Below are positions 54,447 through 64,000 of a stretch of DNA of 64,000 nt, one piece after another. Origin of the DNA: Anniella stebbinsi (Eukaryota; Chordata; Lepidosauria; Squamata; Anniellidae). Made by a program: the position numbers and the translations under genes. The notes below the pieces were generated by a model, which saw only the letters and a list, made by a program, of their open reading frames with translations, searched no databases and was not told the origin of the DNA. The stretch lies in the NCBI GenBank assembly GCA_029215795.1, contig JARDYH010000003.1, positions 264,897,562 to 264,961,561 of the forward strand, in the 5' to 3' direction. Numbering within the stretch: the stretch's first letter is position 1; the number at the start of each line of letters is the position of its first letter.

Positions 54447-54595
54447 CACACACCTGTGAGGTAGGTTAGGCAAAGAGGATGTGACTCGCCCAAAATCACG
54501 CAGTGAGCTTCATAGCCAAATAGAGACTAGGATCTGATTCTGCTGAGTCCCACTCCAACACTCTAACCATTACATCACACTATCTCTCATGCTGG
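54447..54595 (-). repeat. Old MIR/L3-like repeat, right part
   Basis: 'acctgtgaggtaggttaggc', 'gcagtgagcttcatagcc' and 'ccaacactctaaccattaca' continue the repeat that begins at 51466. The direction is by comparison with the fragment at 24836. Confidence 0.6.
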
Positions 54596-55148
54596 TTGGG
54601 ATGGACAAGAATTTTGTTTCACTTTGTTAAACCTTAGAACCTGCCCCGTTTGCAACCCAGAACGCGAATGTGAGCACATTTCTCCATCAAAGCTCACATA
54701 TTTCCAAGCTTTCAATCATGTCCAAAAAGTGCATTTACTGGGAAAATGTGCAGTTTAAAAATGTGGGTTGTGTGTTTTTTTTAATGCATTTTCATACTTC
54801 ACACTTTTGGATGTGTGCTTTAAAAATGTGCACCCAAATGCAGACTTTTCATATTCGAAAAAGACAAGGAAAAATCTTGTGCTCGGGAAGAGGAATGAGG
54901 TGAACCAACCTTTGAAGTGGAAATTGGAGAAACTCAAACAGCATGATCCTTGCTGATTCTCCCATCCCACATTAGCTGAATATGGAGCAGGCATTTTCTC
55001 TCCTCCATCAGGTAATGTGGAGAAAGGTAGGAGATAAGCAAGTACTGAGAGTCTTTCCATCTCTCTCTGCCTGTGTTAAGAATTGGAGAGAATCCCTTTG
55101 CTTCTCTGAGATGTTAGTGCAGACAGGAGAGAATTCAGATGCATATAT
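54596..55148. other. Non-coding DNA
   Basis: Degenerate wording AAAATGTGCAGTTTAAAAAT, 'gtgctttaaaaatgtgcac' around 54740-54840 echoes stretches near 42520 and 4300. An old repeat family is possible. No gene. Confidence 0.4.
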
Positions 55149-55376
55149 GGGCTGAATTCGGACAACACAATAAGCAACTGGGGGGGGGGGGAACAATCGT
55201 CAGTTGTACTGACTATCGTGTCGTCCGAATGCTGCCATAGTCATCTCAGTGCTGATCCTAATCCACACCACAATTGATTATTTATTACCACATTGTGTGG
55301 GGAGTACACCCTAGATGAACCACTGTAAAGCTGATTATTACCCCACCATTGACTATCGTGTTGTCCAAATTCAACC
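55149..55376. mobile_element. MITE with GGCTGAATTCGGACAACAC end, copy 1
   Basis: The left GGGCTGAATTCGGACAACAC and right GTGTTGTCCAAATTCAACC form inverted ends. The interior 'ttgtgtggggagtacaccct' and 'atcctaatccacaccac' is shared, inverted, with 57880-58107. No target duplication was identified for this copy. Confidence 0.8.
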
Positions 55377-55410
55377 GTTCTCTCATTAGGAAGGAAATGT
55401 GTGAACAGGG

Positions 55411-55756
55411 GACTTTTCTACATGAGGCATTTATTGTGCTCATGATTCCCTATTTACAGTTGTTTACAGGTTCGTTGGTGGGCATTGTGACTTCCAGTCT
55501 TGCTTCTGGGTCTAACCAGCACTTTTGGCAAATGTTTTTGGAGCAGGGAAAATGCAGCCTCTAATTGTGAAAGCAAAAGAAAGTGAGATTTCTTCTTATG
55601 TACTTGCTCTCTTCTGCTATACCACAGTGCCATCTAAAGGTTATAAAAAGCATGAAATGAAATGCTCCTCATTTAGTTCTCAGATTTCAATTATGTGATG
55701 AAACTGAAAGTAGATACAGTGGATTAACAGCTGATTAACAGCCTCATGTAGAAACG
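55411..55756. mobile_element. MITE with TTTCTACATGAGGC ends
   Basis: ACTTTTCTACATGAGGC at the left faces GCCTCATGTAGAAACGC at the right. The interior includes 'gctataccacagtgccatct' and GATTAACAGCTGATTAACAG. A partial inverted relative is at 14808-15040. No target duplication was found. Confidence 0.72.
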
Positions 55757-55899
55757 CTCTATGTCTGGGTGACTGCTGCTCAGCCAGCGAGTCTGGTGAG
55801 AAGACCACAACCCTTTCCTTCAACTGTTCTACAATGTTGTTGGTAGTCATACATAAACCCCTGTGTATGAACTGCCCGCTAGCAGCCTTTTCACCTGGC

Positions 55900-56200
55900 T
55901 GGTTCAGAAGGAGAGGTGAGACAGTGAAGCCCACTCCATGGGTCTTGCCTCTCCCCTTCCAAAACTGTCTTCATCCACAACTATTCTTCCTGGCTGCACC
56001 TGAGGGAGAGGTAAGATATAGAGACTCCATTGGTGTACCTGGGACCAGCTGCCATTTTGTTTCTCCCTTTCTCTTATTGCCCCCATTAGTGGCCATTCCA
56101 CTCATGGCTGATTAAGAGGGAGAGGTGAAACAGCGAGGCCTACTCCATTAGCCTGACTGGGAGTAACTACCATGTGGCGCTTCCTCTCACATCCACCTCA
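55900..56200. repeat. Three diverged tandem units of about 100 bp
   Basis: The wording GAAGGAGAGGTGAGACAGTG (55909), GAGGGAGAGGTAAGATATAG (about 56003) and GAGGGAGAGGTGAAACAGCG (about 56109) repeats. Each is followed by CACTCCAT-like text and a CAGCTGCCATTTTG or CTACCATGTGG passage. A small decayed minisatellite. Confidence 0.55.
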
Positions 56201-57185
56201 TGCAGTGGCCATAGTACCTTCCTCTGATCTCCTGTATCCTTTTGTATCATAGTTCTTAAACAACGAACCACCTTCACAGCGTTAGAAGAAAGCAGGCTTT
56301 GAAGTGTCATAAGTAAGGAAATAAATATGCCATCCAGCTAACTCATATGAGTGGGATGTGACCTCCAACCCATCGTCTTTAGGACTGAGGCACAAACCTA
56401 ACAAGTCTGATACCCATTTCTCATGCGCAACTCAAAAGAAGTCAGAAAAGTTCATTTTTAAAAATATCCTACTCCATCCAAGCATGCTGCGAGCTTATGG
56501 AGAACTGATCGGTCATGGTGTTCATTATTCATATATCAGAGCTACTTTTATATATATAAACTCAGTTATTGCCATGGGGAATATATTAAATATGACTCAC
56601 TTTTACTACAGGATCGATTTCCACCTGACCTCTGAATAAATATTGATCTGTCTGATCTTTAAATGTAGTCCAAGGGTTATTATATTAATGGCATATTAAT
56701 AGGAAGCAGTCCTGACCATGCAATATTAATATATTTGCATTGTTATGTTCCATACCTCACCCCAAAAGGGAAGGGAGTTGGGCTGAAGCGCCCATCGCCT
56801 CTTTGCCTGAGGGGAAATTAAGAAGCTCCTGCATGTTAATGAAGTAAAAGCCATTTTTATCTGCCTAAAAAATGAAATATTGTCGGTGAAGTGACCAAGG
56901 GATTGACCGATATACCATAAGAAGGGCGGTGTACGTATATGCCAGATTCTGAGTATTGGCCCTCAGCAGAACAGAGACTTGGCAGTGCGCGCATGGATGC
57001 ATTGTAGCCTGCCAGCCATTACTTTCAAGAGGTGATCTGCATATGCAAGGATGGCGTCAAGGATAGGCATGGGTGGGCACTTGCCAAGGGCCAACACCCG
57101 GCGGGGGCCCACTGACAATAGCCCCTTGGAGTTCCCCCTATCTTTCACCCTTGCAATTTGCTTGTTCACCTGCCTCCCATTCTGG
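56201..57185. other. Unique DNA, possible conserved block
   Basis: 56640-56900 is non-repetitive, with blocks such as 'gcatgttaatgaagtaaaag'. It is a candidate conserved non-coding element. 57060-57130 resembles MITE-type GGGCCAACACCCGGCGGGGG text. No gene was seen. Confidence 0.35.
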
Positions 57186-57365
57186 CCCAGATAACCTCAG
57201 AAGCTGCCTTATACTGGGTCAGACCATTGGGCCATCTAGCCCAGTCTTGTCAACACTGACTGGCAGCAGCGGTTCTCCAGGGTTTGAGGCAGGATGCTGG
57301 GGATCAAACCTGGGACCTCCTGCAGGCAAAGCAGATGCTCTAGCACTGAGCCACGGCCCCTCCAT
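57186..57365 (-). mobile_element. tRNA-derived SINE
   Basis: CAGAAGCTGCCTTATACTGG, 'cagaccattgggccatct', 'aacactgactggcagcag', 'gggatcaaacctgggacct' (inverse B box), and 'ctctagcactgagccacg' (inverse A box). Nearly complete and the least diverged SINE here. Confidence 0.87.
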
Positions 57366-57465
57366 TTGCTCACGGGCTCTCTGCCTTTCAAGCAAGCAAG
57401 TGGTAGCAAGGATGAGGAAGAGGGTGGGGGAAGAGGGAAAAGAGGAAGAGCCCAGTGCAGTTCTA

Positions 57466-57845
57466 TCAAGCTGATTGATGGGAGATCCAGGACAGATCAA
57501 AGGAAGGGCTTCTTCACACAGCATGTCGTTAAACTATGGAATTCACTACCACAAGACGTAATGGTGGCCACCAATTTGGATAGCTTTAAAAGAGGACTGG
57601 ACATATTCCTGGAGGAGAAGGCTATCAGTGGCTACTAGTTCTGGTGGCTCTTTGCTACTTCTGGCATCAGAGGCAGAATGTCTATGTACACCAGCTGCTG
57701 GGGAACATGGGTGGGAGGATTCTGTTGCACCGTGGCTTGCTTGTGGGTCCATGGCCAACAGTTGGTTGGCCACTGTGTGAACAGAATGCTGGACTAGATG
57801 GACCTTTGGTATGATCCAGTATGATCCTTCTTATGTTCTTAACAG
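57466..57845 (+). mobile_element. CR1-type LINE 3' end
   Basis: 'gggcttcttcacacagcat', 'aactatggaattcactacc', 'gactggacatattcctgga', GGCTACTAGTTCTGG, then 'aatgctggactagatggac' and TTCTTATGTTCTTA. About 380 bp. A run of codons reads FFTQHVVKLWNSLPQDVMVA-like, close to the CR1 C-terminus. Confidence 0.9.
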
Positions 57846-57879
57846 CAGCTGGCAACAATGGTAGTGAGAAGGCAAACAG

Positions 57880-58107
57880 AGGCTGAATTCGGACAACACG
57901 ATAGTCAATGGTGGGGTAATAAACAACTTTACAGTTGTTCATCTCGGGGGTACTCCCCACACAACATGGTAATAAATAATCAACCGTGGTGTGGATTAGG
58001 ATCAGCACTGAGTTGACTATGGCAGCATTCAGATGACATGATAATCAATACAACTGACGATTGTTTCCCCACCCCCAGTTGCTTAATGTGTCGTCCGAAA
58101 TCAGCCT
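57880..58107. mobile_element. MITE with AGGCTGAATTCGGACAACAC end, copy 2
   Basis: The 228-bp element has left AGGCTGAATTCGGACAACAC and right GTGTCGTCCGAAATCAGCCT. CAG flanks both sides (57877-57879 and 58108-58110), a possible 3-bp duplication. The interior is the reverse complement of copy 1 at 55149-55376, so the pair is inverted about 2.5 kb apart. Confidence 0.83.
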
Positions 58108-58167
58108 CAGTGAGGGAGGGATCCATTGAGGAATCTTACCCCAGGAACCTTAAAAAGTTGGAGCAAG

Positions 58168-58207
58168 CACAGCTGCTCCTCCTCCTCCTCCTCTTCCTCC
58201 TCCTTCT
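58168..58207. repeat. (CTC)n tract
   Basis: Pyrimidine triplet run CTGCTCCTCCTCCTCCTCC continuing to TCCTTCTC. Confidence 0.85.
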
Positions 58208-59394
58208 CTTTTTACCATATCTAAAAGTCACCTTGAAGCAAGTTACCATACAAGATTGAAGTATGAACTTCCTTAGTTAAAACATTTGAAATCCAGGAAC
58301 ACCAATCATCCCATTGCAAACGTTTCTCTGGCACCTGCCCTCCATCCTTGTCAGGGTGTGATCCAGCCCCCCAGAGGGGTGCAATATGGATCTGTGCCTA
58401 GAACAGAGAGACCCTGGACTCCCTAGGGGACCTTGAAATACATAAGTCTTCCTTTCCCAAGCGCTCACACGCTCAGCGCACCTGTCATAAGGGTGGGCGT
58501 TTTGCTCCCATATAAATCAAGCCTACTGTAGTGTTTAAAGCGATTGATTGCTGCCTTTATTTATTCTATACAAATTCTGCAACATTTCAGAACCCCCAGA
58601 GAAGGGCCGAGCGTAAGGCCATCTTTTGAATTCCTGTTTGTGTTATTACCGTCTAATGAATTCGGTTCTACAGCAGGTGTCAAATCATATCCGTTGTTTT
58701 GCAATCGACTCTGAATAGAAGATGTATTGCTCCTGCAAATGAATCTAATATGAATCTAATGAGCAGTAATGAGCAACTGTTTTGTCATTATTGAGGCAAC
58801 CACTGTGATACTAATAAACTCTCATTTCTGCTCTTTAGAAGAAAGCACTGGCCAGGATTTATAACGTGGCCTTAATGTCCCCAAAGCCCGAGGCAAAAGA
58901 GCGAAGTGAAACCCCCTAAACTGAGCATAATTTAGTCATTTTCGATCCAGCGGTCCTCTTATTTTGTTTTATTAAAATGAAGCTGGTTTTGTGCCTTTCG
59001 AGCATTTTGTGTTGGAAGGGAAAAGATGAAGAATGACTGTCTATTAAAGGAACATAAAGTTAAAGAGATGGGCATTCTGCCTTAATTTCATTTAATGTAA
59101 ATATAATAATTGTCTGCCTCCGAACTCAATGGTCCTTTCGTAGCCATCAAGGCAACGCTGCACATACGCTTGAGAGCAGGATGTTCATGGGTTCTGAAGT
59201 TGTATGATTGTATCAAAATGGATGCTTTGGGCTAGGCCAGGCAAATCAGGGTCAGCCACCAAAGCAGGACCTATGCCCCTACTAAGAACATGTAACTATC
59301 AGTGCCTAGAGGCAAAGCTGATCCTACAGAGTCAGAACCTGGCATCACCTGAGAAGTCTAGGAGCCATTGGTAAGAAGTTCCAGGAATCACATT
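58208..59394. other. Long unique block, candidate conserved non-coding DNA
   Basis: From about 58530 to 59170 the sequence has no repeat hallmarks, no MITE termini and balanced composition. It has many homeodomain-like TAAT cores (GTCTAATGAATTCGG, TGAATCTAATGAGCAGTAAT). This texture often marks conserved enhancers near developmental genes. No frame is coding. Unproven without alignment. Confidence 0.35.
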
Positions 59395-59499
59395 GTATTG
59401 GTTTATTACATTTCTATACCATGGTTCACAACAGTTTAAACCATTAAATGCAACATGTTAAGATACAATACAAAAGTTTAAAACTACAGGATAAAATAA

Positions 59500-59541
<42 letters not shown>

Positions 59542-59850
59542 TAGCAGCAATGCAAAGATTCAAAATACAGGAACAGATTTTAAACAACAAAAATTAAATG
59601 ACTAAAATGCCCGGGGAAATAAGGTCTTCAATTGGCACTGAAAAGAGCACAAAGTAGGAGCCAGGTGAACCCCTCTGGGAAGCTCATTCCACAACTGGGG
59701 TGCCACAACAAAAAAGGTCCTGTTCTTAGTTACCACCAACCTCTCTTCCTTTGATGGGAGCTCTCAGTGAAGGACAGCTATAGATGATCTTAGTGTCCAG
59801 GCAGATATGAATGGGAGGAGACAATTCGTCAGATAACCTTCAAATCATAT
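59395..59850 (-). mobile_element. L2-type LINE 3' end with (TA)n
   Basis: 'tttattacatttctatacca', AAACCATTAAATGCAACATG, then 'gcactgaaaagagcacaaag', 'gaagctcattccacaactgg' and 'acaaaaaaggtcctgttctt' is the antisense L2 3' region. A TA run at 59500-59539 has expanded within the UTR. Confidence 0.78.
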
Positions 59851-60415
59851 ACAGTAGTCTTGTTGTATAGTATGCTTACTGATACAATATTCTACAGTAT
59901 TATCATCACCATTACCTCTAATAGCCATCTTGGGCAGTGAGGGCTGATAGGATTACAGCCAAAATGGGGACACTGAGAACCAAGAGAGAAGTTATCATAT
60001 TGGAACACCAATATTTTCCTAAATACATAAACTCTTTTCTTTTCCTTTTTTACATAAAGGAAAACATCTCCCCAAACAGCCCAATGAGGACTGAGCATGC
60101 CCAGTAACTGTGGAATGTCAGCGGGGAAAGGAAAATGGAGAAGGTTAGGAGAATAGAATCCCCTACTTGAGCCTCTGACAGCTTATCCTAGAGGGGGGCA
60201 TTGCTAGCTGGAAACCTGAACAGTAGTGTGGTGGGTTGTGGCGGATACAGGACAACATTCTGATGCAGGTCCGGTTTGTTCTGTCTGATTTAGGTGATTG
60301 AGTTCCTGTCCTTTTGGAAACAAAACCATACCACCCGCATATAAGGCAGTTGGTCTACCTTCTCAGGGGACTTGCTAGGGATGCAGAAATATCAAAAGTT
60401 GTAAATTAAACCTAC
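59851..60415. other. Unique DNA, nothing recognised
   Basis: No repeat or gene was recognised. Confidence 0.4.
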
Positions 60416-60418
60416 AAT

Positions 60419-60649
60419 GGCCCCATTCAGAAGACACCTTAAACCATGGCTTTAACCACGGTGGTTAAGCCAGGAAGCCAGGCTGTGTTCAGAAGACACC
60501 TTAAACCACGGCTTTAAGCACAGTGAATAAGGCTTTTCCCCTTATTCACCGTGGTTAAAGCCATGGTTAAAGTGTCTTCTGAACACAGCCTGGCTTTCTG
60601 GCTTAACTATTGTGGTTAAAGCCATGGTTTAAGGTTTCTGAATGGGGCC
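60419..60649. mobile_element. GGCC-ended MITE with doubled palindrome
   Basis: The 231-bp element runs from GGCCCCATTCAGAAGACACC to TTTCTGAATGGGGCC, with AAT duplicated at 60416-60418 and 60650-60652. Inside is a second palindrome (60480-60591) that starts AGGCTGTGTTCAGAAGACAC and repeats the outer TTCAGAAGACACCTTAAACC text. The element therefore has two nested sets of inverted ends. Confidence 0.92.
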
Positions 60650-60737
60650 AATATATTTTAAAAGAACACCAAAATGGTTTGGCAACAACCTGGGAGCTTC
60701 CAGGATGTACAGAATATTATATTTTGAAAGCGAGGGG

Positions 60738-60785
60738 GAAGGAGGAGGAGGAGGAGGAGGAGGAGGAGGAGGAGGAGGAGGAGGT
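60738..60785. repeat. (GGA)n microsatellite
   Basis: A pure GGA run of about 16 units. Poly-Glu, poly-Gly and poly-Ser frames over it are artefacts. Confidence 0.97.
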
Positions 60786-62282
60786 CAGAAAGCAGGTGAG
60801 AAGGAATTGCCTGATCAGTATCAGCAATTTACAGTATGCATCGAGGAGGATGTGAAATTCTTCATAGACCCAGGAGAAGCCAGAGAAAGGGTTCAGGGGA
60901 AAGCATGTTTTAATTAAAACGATGGTTGTAGAAGCCCTTATATAAGGTAAGGAATCTTCCATGACTCCTATGGTTGGTCTCGTTTGCACAGAGAGAAAGA
61001 GAGAGCTCCTGAATCCTGAGTAAATGCTGTAAAGGAACTTGTCCAGATTCTAGTATGTTACACGGCCTTCTAAAATTAACGGCGATGGGAGAGTAAATGG
61101 CGAGGAGGGCTCATAATCAATGAGAGTTTCACTAACGCTGAAGAATTTCTCAAAATGTTATTTGTTCTAGGCATGAAGCTACAAAGCTACCTGTTGAGCC
61201 TGACTACTGAGCACATGTAGGCAGAATCTTCGTGTTACATTCCAGGATGAAGGAGAGCTTTTGGTGGAAACGATGCTGAATTCTCAATAAATCTGACTGA
61301 TTAGCCGTCCAAACCAGCTGCGTACAGACTCTGTTGACATCTCTGTGTCCACCATCCTTCCGCTAGACAACTGGAATGGTTCAGTATTTGTTATCTCATT
61401 GCAGGCTATGCCCATATGGCATCCTTTCTGTATCCTTAAAAGAAGGATGCGCTTAACATGTTTGCAAGGTCGGGCAAAGGCAATCGGGCATCCACACTGC
61501 TGTTGATCCATTTTCAGGTTAAGCGAGGGCAGCAATCCAACAGCTTACAAATAGGACCTCTGAATATTCACAAATGGTTTTACACAGAAGATGGCCGCCA
61601 TCCAAATTCCGACACTCCCCTGCTTGCCTTGTTTCCAAGTATAAATAATATACACGATAATACAATAATGCCGTGTTCAAAAAAAAGAAGAAACAGCTGG
61701 GTCCCTACTATCACAGCCTGTGCGTAATGTCCCGAGAAGTGGTTCCAATGGTTTTCCCAAAGCTAAGTGCTAGCCCTCCATCAAAAATAATACTTGTGTT
61801 TGGTACAGAGCTTTCTCCCTGTGCAATAAAATGAGACTTACTGTAGAGATTTGTTCGGAAGGTTGAATAATTCCGCCCTGGGTACAGCTGTTTGTTTTAC
61901 TGCACTATGCACTATATACACATTTAACTACTGAACGGAGAACATATTGCTGGCATTTAAGGTATTATTATAGACACGGTGGTGTAATTATGAGTGGAGG
62001 AGCCAGAGGAAGGGGGAACAGGAGAAGGTATTACAAATAACTGCCTCCCAATATTGTGAATTAGAAATGTGCGAATAGCAACGTCGCTGATTGTTCGCAG
62101 GCAGCGAAATTCCAGTCCTTCCTTCTACAGAGTTTGTGGTCAACAGCAAAATGAGTGGATTGAACGTTGCAAATAAACTGGCATTTTCAAGTGTTCAAGG
62201 AGATCTCTCAAAAACCCACAAGTGTATGACCAATACATGCTTGAAAATGCCAATGTAGTCAACGCTCCGCCCTTCTCTATTA
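60786..62282. other. Unique DNA, nothing recognised
   Basis: Long stretch with no repeat signature and no convincing frame. 61900-62060 is AT-rich. It may be ordinary intergenic or intronic DNA. Confidence 0.4.
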
Positions 62283-62350
62283 ATTATATATTTATTTGTT
62301 ACATTTCTATCCTGCCTTTCCTCCAAAGAGCCCAGAGCATCACCCATGGC
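62283..62350 (-). repeat. Old LINE/L3-like tail fragment
   Basis: 'atatttatttgttacatttc' and 'tatcctgcctttcctccaaa' resemble the 3' ends of old LINE/L3 repeats in antisense, like 51466-51540. Confidence 0.55.
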
Positions 62351-64000
62351 TCTCCTCCTCTTGGGGATATGAGTTCCGATCTGCACATTAGTACGGGAGT
62401 TGTGGATCGGGTCAGTTCAAGTCGGGGTTGGCAAAGATCAAATTTCTCAACCTGAGAGATGCCGGTTCACTTGGAATGTCAGATACGAGGTTGGGATGCA
62501 ACTCTGAAATGGCTTGCTTATGATGGAAGCTGGCTGGAGATATCCTCACTTGTTGAATGTTGGGCTCAGGGATGTGAATGCTCATCCCAACGTGCCACCA
62601 ATCTTGCTTAGGCAATGTTTGAAGTGCGGAGAAGGACGTGGGTTTTGTTTCATATTAGACCAAGCACAATTAGAAGTGGGATGGCTTTCAAGCAATCTTA
62701 ACGCTCAGAAAGCCCCGGGATGGGTGCATGGTGGTGCAGCGTCAATTATACACGCCACTGCATTCACGCACCCACCCTGGGGCTTTCCACCAAAGCTGCA
62801 GAGAAAAAAGACGGGGACTTACCCGGACCTTTTTCCTCTGGAGTGAGGGGAGTACACCCAAGATGGCATCAAGGCAGCTCCAAAGCCTCGCTCTGGAGTC
62901 AAATTGGAGGCATGGCCAGGCAGTGCCTGGCGGAAGGTGACCTGCGATTAGTCACCTTCCACCAGGAAGAGGATGGGGGCAGCTCCGGTCCCCGGATGGC
63001 TGCCTAGAAACCATGCGCTCCCTCCTCGACGTTGGGATTACCTGACACTACCCCGCGGGAGGGAAGCCTTGGGGTTTCCGAGAGACATGGTGCCAATCCA
63101 GCACCGAAAATACACCCCCCTGGAGTCCACCCGGCGGAATAGTGGAACAGGGTTGGGACATATTTGTGGGGATGCTGATGACATCACTCCTCCCCTCAGA
63201 ATTTCCAGTTCCCTCTGAACTTAACTGCAATCCACACAACAGGGAGGTGGGATGAATTTCTCAAGGCAAAATATATTGTTCCCAGATCGAATGCAAAAGT
63301 ATTTTGTGGGTGGCTTGGTCTTGAATGGGTGATTACAAGCCATCTGCTTTACAAAAGACCCATTCCAGTGGAGATTAAGCTGCCACAGAATCACCCTATT
63401 TTGCAAGGGCTTTTGGGAAGAAGAGAACACTTCTGAGTTATGCAAAGTGCAGGCTATGTTTACCGTATCTCCCCACTTAAAGCAGTAATAAGATTCTGAA
63501 TTAAATTGTAATGTTCCTGTTTAATAGGACTGTATAAATAACTGAACAAAATATTTAATGAGTACAGAGGACTATCATAACCCATCGTTAATTTAATTAT
63601 ATAGAATATTTCTTCTATATGCTCATATTTGGGGAACTGGTCCACCAAGTATGTATGAAATCTGCTTCAGATTTTCCGTAGTGTCAACAGTTGTTATGAC
63701 CAGTTTTATAGATTAAATTTATCTTCTGCAGAAGGAGGTACCAGGAATACATAATTTTGTAGTGCTTTTCTTTTGAGGTTCATACAAGGAGATGCTACAA
63801 GAGCTTTTCTTAAAAAACGTATTTCAGATTTCTTCAGAAATTGAAATAGCAGTCATTCATACACACACAAATATAAACATACAATCCTTAAAGCTTTTTT
63901 TAAAAAATAATTTCTTAAGTGCTAATGTTAAATCAGACAATTGATCTGCACAGCCTCAGGGTGCTTCAGGAGGAGCCCGCCTTGTCTTTGCACCAAAGAC
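62351..64000. other. Non-coding DNA with a GC-rich hairpin
   Basis: At 62709-62789 AAAGCCCCGGGATGGGTGC faces GCACCCACCCTGGGGCTTT. At 62935-62963 GAAGGTGAC…GTCACCTTC forms a second stem. Together with the GC-rich 62680-63190 stretch this suggests an unrecognised MITE-type element. The remainder to 64000 is AT-rich unique DNA. No gene was recognised. Confidence 0.4.

Noticed and set aside
60610..60917. Acidic Glu-rich small protein
   Set aside because: The Glu/Gly/Ser tracts are the three phases of a (GGA)n microsatellite.

Overview
The window looks like vertebrate, most probably squamate reptile (lizard or snake), intergenic or intronic DNA. I find no host protein-coding gene, no exon with a recognisable protein and no structural RNA gene. 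Almost every long open frame lies inside a transposable element or a low-complexity tract. The evidence for the lineage is the mix of CR1-type and L2-type LINE ends, a tRNA-derived SINE, abundant non-autonomous DNA transposons and AT-rich unique DNA. It is inference, because no search could be run.

Layout. 0-8 kb: unique DNA with two short hAT-type MITEs (2.3 and 3.5 kb), a decayed L2 LINE (4.5-5.6 kb), a GGCC-ended MITE (6.8 kb) and a CR1 end. 8.3-15.6 kb: a foldback of about 720 bp, a SINE, three GGCC-ended elements with 3-bp target duplications, and three copies of a TAGGGTGACC hAT MITE. 16.0-18.1 kb: a GC-rich hAT-type element (copy A) built from six near-perfect palindromic modules. 18.9-28 kb: more MITEs, two L2 tails, SINEs, and an inverted pair of another MITE family. 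28-38 kb: three further TAGGGTGACC MITEs, an L2 LINE with a readable but broken reverse transcriptase (about 30.0-31.8 kb), a CR1 3' end and microsatellites. 39-47 kb: two more GGCC-ended elements, then a dense hAT cluster that includes copy B of the palindromic element, inverted relative to copy A. 47-55 kb: an interrupted L2, a MITE, and a 2.9-kb hAT-like element with its own internal tandem array. 55-64 kb: MITEs, CR1, a SINE, an L2 tail, simple repeats and long unique stretches, some of which could be conserved non-coding DNA.

How the parts relate. Nothing here forms an operon or pathway. The connecting theme is mobilisation of non-autonomous DNA elements by transposases encoded elsewhere. 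The target-site duplications are often intact (8 bp for the TAGGG and CAGTG families, 3 bp for the GGCC families), so many insertions can be delimited to the base.

The most unusual structure is the pair of GC-rich hAT-type elements at 16040-18063 and 43987-45816. Each ends in TAGGGRTGTGCAC inverted repeats with a perfect 8-bp duplication. Each contains an internal array of modules, and each module is a palindrome of about 190 bp plus a G-rich linker. The arrays have different periods (235/242 bp in A, 249 bp in B) and different counts (6 and 5), so they appear to have expanded independently.
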